5,828 bases of DNA from Parachlamydiaceae bacterium. Its GTDB lineage: Bacteria; Chlamydiota; Chlamydiia; Chlamydiales; Parachlamydiaceae. Within the stretch, counting starts at the first letter, position 1. Each line of letters starts with the position of its first letter. Made by a program: the position numbers and the translations under genes. The notes beneath the pieces were generated by a model, which searched no databases, had not been told where the DNA came from, and saw nothing but the letters and a program-made list of their open reading frames with translations. This document shows positions 1 to 5,680 of the stretch, one piece after another. The DNA is taken from the NCBI GenBank assembly GCA_030679615.1, contig JAUXSJ010000133.1, positions 1-5,828 of the forward strand, written 5' to 3'.

Positions 1-465
1 TCATTAGATTATAATTGTTCAAATCAAAATGATCCCTACCCTACTTTAATCAATTATTGTCTTGATGAAAATTTTATACATTTATTCAATACATTTTTAC
101 GACAATCGTCGATTATAGAAATTCTAAGTAATGAAGAATTAAAGTATGAAAATTCCCTTTTAATTCTAGATCTAAAAGAAGATATTGATACCCATCTTCA
201 AAAGAAATTTGCAGCATCAACTTCAAGTGAAGCTCAATTTTTTGGAAATACTGTAGATTCAAGAGCGTTAAGTCGCTTATTGAATATTTCCATCACTTGG
301 ATCAAAGTTGATGACTCAGCTGTTCAACCACCCCAAATCACTTGTAGTTATCCTTCATGTGAAGTTAAAGATGGTGTTTCGAATAGAGAAATCCTTGAAG
401 GCTTTATTGAAGGAATTGTTATTTTAAATCGAGGGCCTCATTGCGATTTAATTTTAAGCCCTTAA
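1..465 (+). CDS. C-terminal part of an OTU-like cysteine protease (5' end outside the window)
   Basis: The frame is open from the first base to a TAA at 463-465, giving 154 visible residues; the start lies upstream, so the ATG at 280 is an internal methionine-free start candidate only in the sense of position and is not needed. The visible tail has a helix-like stretch RALSRLLNISITW (residues 88-100), then an acidic turn, and it ends with GIVILNRGPHCDLIL (138-152). This order matches the end of OTU-fold deubiquitinases: a conserved helix with 'aLa.lLni.I.v', followed by a strand carrying the catalytic His in an HYD/HYN-type motif, here H147-C-D. The N-terminal Asp-Gly-x-Cys box would lie outside the window, so catalysis cannot be judged. 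Bacterial OTU proteins are typically effectors that cut host ubiquitin, which would fit an intracellular organism. The family call rests on my reading of motifs, not on a search; an unrelated protein is possible. No clear terminator follows. Confidence 0.45.
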   Translation, partial: SLDYNCSNQNDPYPTLINYCLDENFIHLFNTFLRQSSIIEILSNEELKYENSLLILDLKEDIDTHLQKKFAASTSSEAQFFGNTVDSRALSRLLNISITWIKVDDSAVQPPQITCSYPSCEVKDGVSNREILEGFIEGIVILNRGPHCDLILSP

Positions 466-483
466 TTTTTTAGAGCTTTAAGT

Positions 484-643
484 ATGCGAAAATTCGAAGT
501 TACGAAAGAGGTGACAAGCATTATACGCATCAAGCTAAAGTAGTTATAATATAACATTTACTAGCCAGAAAGGTTTAAATGCAACAGCCCAAGGAAGTGC
601 GACTACTTCTAGTTGGAAAATAGATAGTATTCAGGAGAATTAA
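484..643 (+). pseudogene. Frameshifted coding remnant, possibly Hcp-like (type VI tube protein family)
   Basis: Two short frames adjoin. One starts with ATG at 484 and reads MRKFEVTKEVTSIIRIKLK before TAG at 541-543. The other is open from 539 to TAA at 641-643 and reads SSYNITFTSQKG, then LNATAQGSATTSS, then WKIDSIQEN. Joined at about 540 they give the order 'F.VTKE', 'I.IKL', 'SSY', 'a W.I....' at the end. Hcp (DUF796) proteins show the same order: a 'F.fTK.vDk' strand, 'eyl.IkL..vlvSSy', and a terminal 'gWd...n'. If this is correct, the 5' third and an internal piece are missing and one frameshift is present, so it is a decayed copy. The final stop codon coincides with the left edge of the inverted repeat at 641. 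There is no good ribosome binding site before 484. The resemblance is short and could be chance; no other secretion genes are in view. Confidence 0.3.
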
Positions 644-987
644 GATCTTTTATTGAAAAAAATTCTTGCGCCCATCTTCGAGGGCGCATATTGTGATGAA
701 TCATTTCCCACAGCTGCGTCAGTCTCTTCGAGACTTTCCTTGCAGTGGGCTACTATTCTTAATCTCCTTTCAGGAGAAACTTTAAAAATCTAAAATTAAT
801 ATCAACATAAGAATTACAAAATGTTGCATTTGTTAAATTTTTTCATAATTTCTCCTGAAAGGAGGATTAAGAATAGTAGCCCACTGCAAGGAAAGTCTCG
901 AAGAGACTAACTCAGCTGTGGGAAATAATTCATTAACAGAATGCACCCTCGAAGATGGGTATAAGAATTTTAAATAGAAGATCCTTA
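641..987. repeat. Long inverted repeat 1 (arms about 139 bp, 69-bp AT-rich loop)
   Basis: The left arm (641-779) and right arm (849-987) are reverse complements at roughly 85-90% identity. The best-conserved block, from cccaca at 707 to ggagaa at 777, is nearly identical to 851-923 read on the other strand. Each arm can also fold on itself: CCCAC at 707-711 pairs with GTGGG at 745-749, and its tip is agtctc-ttc-gagact (721-735). The left arm has a further gcgccc/gggcgc hairpin (668-687). No reading frame of note lies in the arms or in the loop. The arms are clearly richer in GC than the surroundings. A non-autonomous mobile element (MITE) or a structured RNA are the main options. The outer ends read taagatc and gatcctta; I see no clear target-site duplication. 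Confidence 0.85.
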
Positions 988-1228
988 CCTATATTTTTTT
1001 ACCAAACAAAAGTTGCCACACTTCCCTTAGCTGTTTCAATTTAAGCCTTTCAGGCTTTTTAAATCGCTGTGTTTCAATAAAAAAAAAGAATTTTGGATTG
1101 ATGTCTATGTGACAAGCATCGCATTTTTTGAAAATAATAAATCAAGCAAGTTCATTGTAAAAAAATTATTTCAAACAATTTAAATAAGAATTAACATCAA
1201 AAAATAACTACAGTTCGAGGAGTTTTTG
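988..1228. other. AT-rich spacer upstream of the dehydrogenase gene
   Basis: No gene, RNA gene or repeat is visible apart from a weak hairpin at 1043-1060. The promoter of the dehydrogenase should lie here, but the stretch is so rich in A and T that I cannot single out a convincing -35/-10 pair. The only firm regulatory signal is the Shine-Dalgarno sequence gaggag at 1217-1222. Confidence 0.6.
1043..1060 (+). terminator. Weak terminator-like hairpin with T-run
   Basis: AAGCC (1043-1047), a five-base loop tttca and GGCTT (1053-1057) form a 5-bp stem that runs directly into further T residues (1056-1060). It would end plus-strand transcripts coming from the left, ahead of the dehydrogenase gene. 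The stem is short, so function is uncertain. Confidence 0.35.
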
Positions 1229-2284
1229 ATGTTTAAAGCAAACGGATATGCAGCTCAACAAGCAAATGTTCCATTAGAACCTTTTGCAATCGAGCGTCGA
1301 GATCTTTTCCCCAACGATATTTTAATTGATATTCTTTATTGCGGAGTTTGCCATAGTGATCTACATACGGCACGCAACGAATGGCATTCAACCATATATC
1401 CTTGCGTACCTGGGCATGAAATCGTAGGGAGAATCGCGAAAGTTGGAAATGCGGTTGAAAATTTTAAAGTCGGTCAACTTGCTGCTGTAGGATGCTTAGT
1501 AGATTCGTGTCGCAAATGTGAAGAATGTAAAAATCACCTTGAGCAGTATTGTGATAAATTTGTCATGACTTATAACAGCATTGATCCTCATTCTAAAAAA
1601 GTAACTCATGGGGGATATTCTACACAAATTGTCGTAGATGAAAAATTTGTTTTAAATATTCCTAAAGAATTTGCAGAAAAAGATCTTCCAGGAGTAGCAC
1701 CTCTTCTTTGCGCTGGAATTACTACTTACTCTCCTTTAAAACACTGGAAAATCACTAAAGGAAGCCGTGTAGGTGTAGTCGGATTAGGCGGCCTTGGCCA
1801 CATGGCCATTAAGTTAGCTCATGCAATGGGAGCAAATGTAACACTTTTTACTTCTTCACCAGGAAAATCTGTAGATGCCAAACGTTTAGGAGCCGACGAA
1901 GTCGTGATATCTAAAAATACTGAAGAAATGCAAAAGCATGCTAACAGTTTAGATTTCATTTTAAATACTGTTGCTGCTTCGCATAATCTAGATCCCTTTG
2001 TCGCACTGCTAAAACGTGATGGGGTTATGTGCCTTGTAGGAGCACCTGAACATTCCCATCCTTCACCGAATGTAAAAAATCTTATTTTTAAGCGACGCAC
2101 TATCGCTGGTTCTTTGATTGGAGGATTAAAAGAAACGCAAGAAATGTTGGATTTCTGTGCAAAACATCATATCACGTCAGATGTTGAAATCATCCCAATT
2201 CAAAAAATTAATGAAGCTTATGAAAGAATGTTAAAGAGCGATGTTAAATATCGTTTTGTTATTGACATTGCTTCCTTAAAGTGA
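1229..2284 (+). CDS. yahK: Zinc-dependent NADP(H)-preferring alcohol/aldehyde dehydrogenase, YahK/CAD group
   Basis: This is a 351-residue cytosolic medium-chain dehydrogenase/reductase that interconverts aldehydes and alcohols; close relatives such as E. coli YahK are broad-range aldehyde reductases using NADPH. The catalytic zinc ligands are visible as C41 in CGVCHSD, H63-E64 in PGHE, and C161 in LLCAGITTYSP. The structural zinc is held by C94, C97, C100 and C108. The Rossmann motif GLGGLGH spans 185-191, and the following strand ends in FTSSPGK (207-213), where Ser and Lys in place of an acidic residue point to NADP(H). The C-terminal INEAYERML..DVKYRFVID (328-346) is typical of the group, and the length is normal. 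I chose ATG at 1229 because gaggag (1217-1222) lies 6 bases before it; a TTG at 1226 is in frame but too close. The gene appears to be monocistronic. The family is certain; the physiological substrate is unknown. Confidence 0.95.
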   Translation: MFKANGYAAQQANVPLEPFAIERRDLFPNDILIDILYCGVCHSDLHTARNEWHSTIYPCVPGHEIVGRIAKVGNAVENFKVGQLAAVGCLVDSCRKCEECKNHLEQYCDKFVMTYNSIDPHSKKVTHGGYSTQIVVDEKFVLNIPKEFAEKDLPGVAPLLCAGITTYSPLKHWKITKGSRVGVVGLGGLGHMAIKLAHAMGANVTLFTSSPGKSVDAKRLGADEVVISKNTEEMQKHANSLDFILNTVAASHNLDPFVALLKRDGVMCLVGAPEHSHPSPNVKNLIFKRRTIAGSLIGGLKETQEMLDFCAKHHITSDVEIIPIQKINEAYERMLKSDVKYRFVIDIASLK

Positions 2285-2285
2285 A

Positions 2286-2543
2286 AGCGACTCCTTACGC
2301 CACTGCCGTGGCTATAATTATCCTTATTATCTACCCCACGTTCGGTGCAAGCACCATCACACGGGGCTAATTTCTTAAGCCCACTACCTTGGCCAAGTAT
2401 TTAGAGTGATATTGATAAAATATTCTTTTTAGTTTGCCACGGTAGTGGCTTTAAGAAATTAGCCCCGCGTGTAGGTGCTTGCACCAAACGTGGGGTCGAT
2501 AACAAGAATAATCATAGCCACGGCAGTGGCGTAAGAAATCGCT
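2286..2543. repeat. Long inverted repeat 2 (111-bp arms, 36-bp loop) between convergent genes
   Basis: The left arm (2286-2396) matches the reverse complement of 2433-2543 at about 88%, with a loop at 2397-2432. Each arm has internal order. A unit of the form TTTCTTA..GCCACTxCCGTGGC occurs twice in direct orientation, so the whole element carries four copies: 2291-2312 and 2371-2393 forward, 2436-2458 and 2517-2538 reversed. Between the two units of each arm lies a self-complementary core, GGTGCAAGCACC (2344-2355) and its mirror GGTGCTTGCACC (2474-2485), flanked by CCCC and GGGG. The element begins one base after the dehydrogenase stop and ends 8 bases before the stop of the minus-strand gene. 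It may act as a terminator for both transcripts whatever its origin. There is no coding capacity and no visible target duplication. Confidence 0.88.
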
Positions 2544-2551
2544 AACTTTAT

Positions 2552-2902
2552 TTAACATCGGCTCAAGGTTATCTCGCCATGTTTTCCATATAGTATGGTC
2601 TTAGATCTATAATTAAGTCTATTATTTACATTACCGTAATTATTTATAATAGCTACTCCTTGCCATACTCCTCGAGTATTTTTCATAGTGGATCGCGAGA
2701 TTGGTTCCATATCCACTTTCTTTGTCGTTAATGATGATGATTGTTTAAATTTATCATTGTTTAGATGCCAAAATGCCATTGAAATATCAATATATGGAAT
2801 TTCTAAATCAGATTTGTTTGTTTTAAGCCATGTTTCAAAATCCACAGACCTATTACAATTACTTTGTTGAATTAAATCATATAATGCATCGTTATTAATC
2901 AT
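2552..2902 (-). CDS. Hypothetical 116-residue soluble protein, second gene of a two-gene operon
   Basis: I do not recognise this protein. It is hydrophilic, has no signal peptide or membrane segment, is rich in Asn, Ser and Lys, and has two cysteines (C16, C116). A mixed region W80-Q-G-V-A-I-I is followed by an Asn-rich stretch (87-97). The start ATG at 2902-2900 is supported by an aagg sequence about 6 bases upstream on the minus strand. The gene begins 23 bases after the stop of the 201-residue membrane protein gene, so the two are probably co-transcribed and may work together. The stop lies only 8 bases from inverted repeat 2, and the protein ends abruptly in TLSRC, so the original C-terminus may have been replaced when that element arrived. 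A real gene is likely because of the ribosome binding site and operon position; function is open. Confidence 0.65.
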   Translation of the reverse strand: MINNDALYDLIQQSNCNRSVDFETWLKTNKSDLEIPYIDISMAFWHLNNDKFKQSSSLTTKKVDMEPISRSTMKNTRGVWQGVAIINNYGNVNNRLNYRSKTILYGKHGEITLSRC

Positions 2903-2925
2903 AAATTACCTTGTTAAAAACTAAA

Positions 2926-3531
2926 TTATTTCAAGCTTATATCACAAAGTGAATAATCCATCTTAATTAAATTTATAGTATATAACCCCAAACTATATCC
3001 TGGTACAATTCCTGACATCCAATGCATTTTTGAAAAAATAGGCCAAGTAATATAGCCTATGCTAGATCCAAAACAAGTTAAAGAGAAAAATGTGCCTTTA
3101 AATCCTGGTATAGGATTTAACTTTTTTAATACATTTTCTTTTTGAGCTGGTAAATCCTTTAAATCTGTCAAATAACTAAAAAAAGGAATATTGTACTCAA
3201 GGATGAAAATACCTATTTTATACAAACAATAAAAAATTGGACTAGAATTTTGGGCAGCTTCTTTAAATTTTTGAACCCATTCAATTTTATTAATTGTTTC
3301 TGTAGCTTTATTTTGAAGGGGTTTGGATATTTCATTAATTGTTTGAACGCCTTTAGATTTTAATTCGATGATGGTTAAATTAAATTTATGCTTTATTCCC
3401 ATTCCTATGCCCAAAAATGTACCAGTAATGATACCACAAGCAAAAAGATATTTTGATTGATAAAAATTAACGGCAGCGCAAGCAATATTTGCAGTTAAAT
3501 AAATGCATTCTTTAGTTGTGATATGATTCAT
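2926..3531 (-). CDS. Hypothetical multi-pass membrane protein, Inc-like hydrophobic pattern
   Basis: This 201-residue protein has paired hydrophobic segments. The first pair is about residues 9-24 and 28-46, separated by a very short polar turn (QSK) and with glycine-rich packing in GIITGTFLGIGMGI. A Lys-rich, probably coiled or amphipathic region follows (47-95), then a segment at 98-119, and a second pair at about 147-165 and 172-189. There is no cleavable signal peptide. Closely spaced hydrophobic hairpins are the hallmark of chlamydial inclusion-membrane (Inc) proteins, which are exported by type III secretion into the host vacuole membrane; that role is an inference from topology only, and an ordinary inner-membrane protein is equally possible. 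The start ATG at 3531-3529 is supported by aaagga (3543-3538) 6 bases upstream. It leads an operon with the 116-residue gene and has its own promoter candidate. I recognise no family. Confidence 0.75.
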   Translation of the reverse strand: MNHITTKECIYLTANIACAAVNFYQSKYLFACGIITGTFLGIGMGIKHKFNLTIIELKSKGVQTINEISKPLQNKATETINKIEWVQKFKEAAQNSSPIFYCLYKIGIFILEYNIPFFSYLTDLKDLPAQKENVLKKLNPIPGFKGTFFSLTCFGSSIGYITWPIFSKMHWMSGIVPGYSLGLYTINLIKMDYSLCDISLK

Positions 3532-3540
3532 AATTATTCC

Positions 3541-3572
3541 TTTAATATTTAAATATTAAATATTTTAAAATA
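3541..3572. promoter_or_regulatory. Two abutting perfect AT palindromes at the operon start site
   Basis: Bases 3541-3560 (TTTAATATTTAAATATTAAA) are a perfect 20-bp palindrome, and 3561-3572 (TATTTTAAAATA) a perfect 12-bp one. Together they span the -10 box, the likely transcription start and the first bases of the Shine-Dalgarno sequence of the 201-residue gene. This is where a repressor would bind. The AT-only composition makes palindromes more likely by chance. Confidence 0.3.
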
Positions 3573-3590
3573 AATTTAATAAGAAATCAA
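3562..3590 (-). promoter_or_regulatory. Sigma70-type promoter for the membrane-protein operon
   Basis: Read on the minus strand, TTGATT (3590-3585) serves as -35 and TAAAAT (3567-3562) as -10, with an ideal 17-base spacer. The -10 ends 30 bases before the ATG at 3531. The surrounding DNA is almost pure A/T, so a chance match is possible, but both boxes and the spacing are good. Confidence 0.45.
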
Positions 3591-3633
3591 GGATATAAAA
3601 TTATAATAAAGCTCTACTTTTTTGTAGATTCCG

Positions 3634-3719
3634 CCGCAGCTAAGACCTTTTTCGGTCATAACGCTACGCTTCGACAAGTCGAAGCGTAGCGTTATGACCG
3701 GAAAGGGTCTTAGCTGCGG
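3634..3719. repeat. Near-perfect 86-bp palindrome (inverted repeat 3), possible terminator
   Basis: The arms 3634-3675 and 3678-3719 are 42 bases each, with 40 of 42 positions complementary and only AA (3676-3677) at the centre. The two mismatches (3648 and 3652) would be G-U pairs in a plus-strand RNA. The element is much richer in GC than its AT-rich flanks. It begins 29 bases after the stop of the TPR-like gene on the minus strand and precedes the promoter of the next operon, so it may end transcription of the former, although no clear T-run follows it. The sequence is unrelated to the other inverted repeats in the window. Confidence 0.9.
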
Positions 3720-3748
3720 TAAGGGCTTAAATGAATTAGATGTAATGC

Positions 3749-5374
3749 CTACAAATCATTCACATTTAAGGGAACCGTCGCATGCCTCAAGGCAGCTGTC
3801 ATTTCTCTTTCTATCCAATAAGTATCGATTGTTTTTCCTTCACCTTTCAAACTATGAAACAAACCAAACAATATTCGACCGTTGCGTCGAAATGTTTTAA
3901 GTGCTTCTCTAAATAAAAACGTTGCCTCATGATATTGTTGCTGGCGTAAAAGTGCAAATCCAAGCACCTCTTCTACAGGAATATACCATGCTGGTGGCTC
4001 ATCATAAAATAATTCGTTTTGAACAATCACAGCTTTTTTTAAATATTCTATTTCTTTTTGAGGATTTTTATTTGCCCGAGCAAAGGTTGCCTCTAAAAGC
4101 ACTTCCGATAATCCTATCACTTTTAAAGCAGGATTGCTTGCAATCAGATCGGTCGATTTAATTCCTTGCTTTGCTTTTAACATCAGTTCTTTTTCTTGCT
4201 CAGCTAATGCTAAATTCCCTAAGTTGGCATAGGCAACTGATCGGCAATAATGTAAAAATGTATTGATTGATGAATTATTAGACGCTACTTGATAATTAAG
4301 AATTTCATTCCATTTTTTAAAATACAAATATATTTCCAAGGGCACAGCTAGAACAGCGGTAAAATCAGGCATTTTATTCAAGTGAGGCTTTACAAAATCA
4401 ACAGCTTGAAATGCTGTTTGAATAGAATTTTGATAATCTTCCATTAACATATACACTCGAGATAAAATCTTAAGATTATGACTCAAATAATGCACTGGAT
4501 AAGATCCAGAATCAATGCCATATTTTTTTATGTATAGATTATCTTGTTCAATGGATCTTGTGCTCGTTTTAACTGCACTGACATAATCTCCAACTAATAT
4601 AAAAATATGACAAGGCATATGCAAAAGATGACCCGCTTCAGGTAAAAGATACTCAAGACGATGTGCGGACATTAAAGCCCTCTCTGGGTACGGAGATTCT
4701 TCAAGAGCATGGATGTAATAATGATTCGCTCCAATGTGCAAAGGATTTCTCATCATTGCAAATTCAAGAATTTGAATCGCTTCTAGCACTCCATTTTTAG
4801 GTTGACCATCTTGAGTCCACCATTTCCATGGATCTAAATCCAAAATACTTTCAGCATACATAACTGCAGCATCTAAATCTTCAGGATATTTTTCTGAAAC
4901 TTTTTTCATGGCATCTTTGTAGTAATAACGTAATGAAATTCGATCTATAGACGGATCATTTGTATATCGTTTTGCAAGAGCATGAATGTAATCTTTTTCA
5001 GATAATGAAGCTGATGATGACATTTGAATGGCTTTTTGAATGTATTCGTAACATCTAAGTTCATTTTCAGGCAAGATGTCATTATTAATATTTTGACCCA
5101 GGGCTAGAGCCATTCCCCAATAAGCCATAGCCAATTGTGGATCTAATTGAGATGCTTTTTCAAATTCACGAAATGCAAAATCGTGATTAAAAGCAAAAAT
5201 GTAAGTTAATCCAAGATTAAAGCTTTTTTGGGCTTCAATATTTGTGGTAGATACTGGATGATAAATTTCATTCATAGGTGGCATAACCAGAAGAGTACTT
5301 TCCGGAATTTCACTATGAATTAAACTTCCATAAGAAATAAAAAAGAAAAATAAAGAAGAAAGTAATTTTATCAT
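3749..5374 (-). CDS. Exported tetratricopeptide-repeat-like protein of uncharacterised family
   Basis: The 541-residue protein starts with a probable Sec signal peptide (MIKLL, then a Phe-rich core, end near residue 21), so it should act outside the cytoplasm. Residues 48-93 hold a TPR-like pair with FNLGLTYIFAFNHDFAFREF followed by DPQLAMAYWGMALALG. Further helical repeats follow at about 195-240, 255-285, 300-330, 375-400 and 440-505. Recurring family motifs are NHYYIHALE (217-225), HLLHMPCHIF (249-258), HYLSHNL (295-301), EPPAWYIPVEEVLG (459-472) and NGRILFGLF (498-506). I know this architecture from many unannotated bacterial TPR proteins, but no reaction is established. The clustered His residues (218, 222, 249, 252, 256, 295, 299) could form a metal or ligand site, which is inference. 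The start ATG at 5374-5372 is preceded by agaag; the signal peptide also supports it. It appears to be monocistronic. Confidence 0.88.
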   Translation of the reverse strand: MIKLLSSLFFFFISYGSLIHSEIPESTLLVMPPMNEIYHPVSTTNIEAQKSFNLGLTYIFAFNHDFAFREFEKASQLDPQLAMAYWGMALALGQNINNDILPENELRCYEYIQKAIQMSSSASLSEKDYIHALAKRYTNDPSIDRISLRYYYKDAMKKVSEKYPEDLDAAVMYAESILDLDPWKWWTQDGQPKNGVLEAIQILEFAMMRNPLHIGANHYYIHALEESPYPERALMSAHRLEYLLPEAGHLLHMPCHIFILVGDYVSAVKTSTRSIEQDNLYIKKYGIDSGSYPVHYLSHNLKILSRVYMLMEDYQNSIQTAFQAVDFVKPHLNKMPDFTAVLAVPLEIYLYFKKWNEILNYQVASNNSSINTFLHYCRSVAYANLGNLALAEQEKELMLKAKQGIKSTDLIASNPALKVIGLSEVLLEATFARANKNPQKEIEYLKKAVIVQNELFYDEPPAWYIPVEEVLGFALLRQQQYHEATFLFREALKTFRRNGRILFGLFHSLKGEGKTIDTYWIEREMTAALRHATVPLNVNDL

Positions 5375-5543
5375 TGTTTGCTTCTTGTAAATGGTTACTA
5401 ATTTTTGATTTTGTTTAATATTCTTAATTATCTTTAAATATCAGATTTGAATAAAAAAAGTCTTTGATTAATTTAAGCATTCATCAACTAACAAAATGAC
5501 GTAAAAATTAACCATTAAGATCACTAACTCGATTTTAGGTTTT
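5375..5543. other. AT-rich spacer upstream of the TPR-like gene
   Basis: There is no gene here. It should carry the promoter of the minus-strand TPR-like gene, but the A/T-rich sequence offers several poor -10-like hexamers and no -35/-10 pair that I would defend. The only usable signal is the weak Shine-Dalgarno agaag about 8 bases before the ATG. Confidence 0.5.
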
Positions 5544-5680
5544 TTATTCAATCACCTCGTCTTCATCATACCTTTTGGAGTGCGAAGGCCCATGCCCTTA
5601 CAGGTGGACACATCTTTTTGTTCACAACACTTAACGTATTTTGCAAAACAATAATTGATTTCTGTAGTCCGATAGACCGT
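5544..5680 (-). pseudogene. Possible cysteine-rich coding remnant, frameshifted near its end
   Basis: On the minus strand a frame without a usable ATG start reads VYRTTEINYCFAKY, then VKCCEQKDVSTCKGMGLRTP, then KGMMKTR before TGA at 5554-5552. A shift by one base near 5570 would instead finish as YDEDEVIE with TAA at 5546-5544, a more natural-looking protein end. The composition looks protein-like and contains four cysteines in about 20 residues. The frame stays open upstream into inverted repeat 4 until a TAA at 5800-5798. It may be the 3' end of a gene broken by that repeat. I recognise no family, and the stretch is short enough for chance. Confidence 0.3.

Noticed and set aside
641..987. 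A CRISPR array or a tandem repeat
   Set aside because: The repeats are inverted arms and not regularly spaced direct repeats; there are no spacers.
511..1119. An 11-base direct repeat, GTGACAAGCAT at 511-521 and 1109-1119, flanking inverted repeat 1
   Set aside because: The copies lie about 120 bases or more from the element edges, so they are not a target duplication, and an 11-base match in this span can occur by chance.
1226..1228. TTG as the start of the dehydrogenase
   Set aside because: It is only 3 bases from the gaggag sequence, whereas ATG at 1229 has the proper 6-base spacing and fits the usual N-terminus.
1819..2100. A 93-codon minus-strand open frame
   Set aside because: It lies wholly inside the dehydrogenase gene, whose product is unmistakable, and its translation looks like a reverse-strand shadow.
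2688..2870. A 60-codon plus-strand open frame
   Set aside because: It is antisense to the 116-residue gene and has no ribosome binding site; the minus-strand gene has a good one and operon spacing.
3694..3900. A 68-codon plus-strand open frame starting in palindrome 3
   Set aside because: It starts inside the palindrome and continues antisense to the TPR-like gene; there is no independent evidence.
3922..4161. A 79-codon plus-strand open frame
   Set aside because: It is antisense to the TPR-like gene, whose motifs are continuous through this stretch.
5375..5670. A tRNA or other structured RNA gene
   Set aside because: I looked for a cloverleaf with a TTCRA arm and CCA-type acceptor ends and found none.
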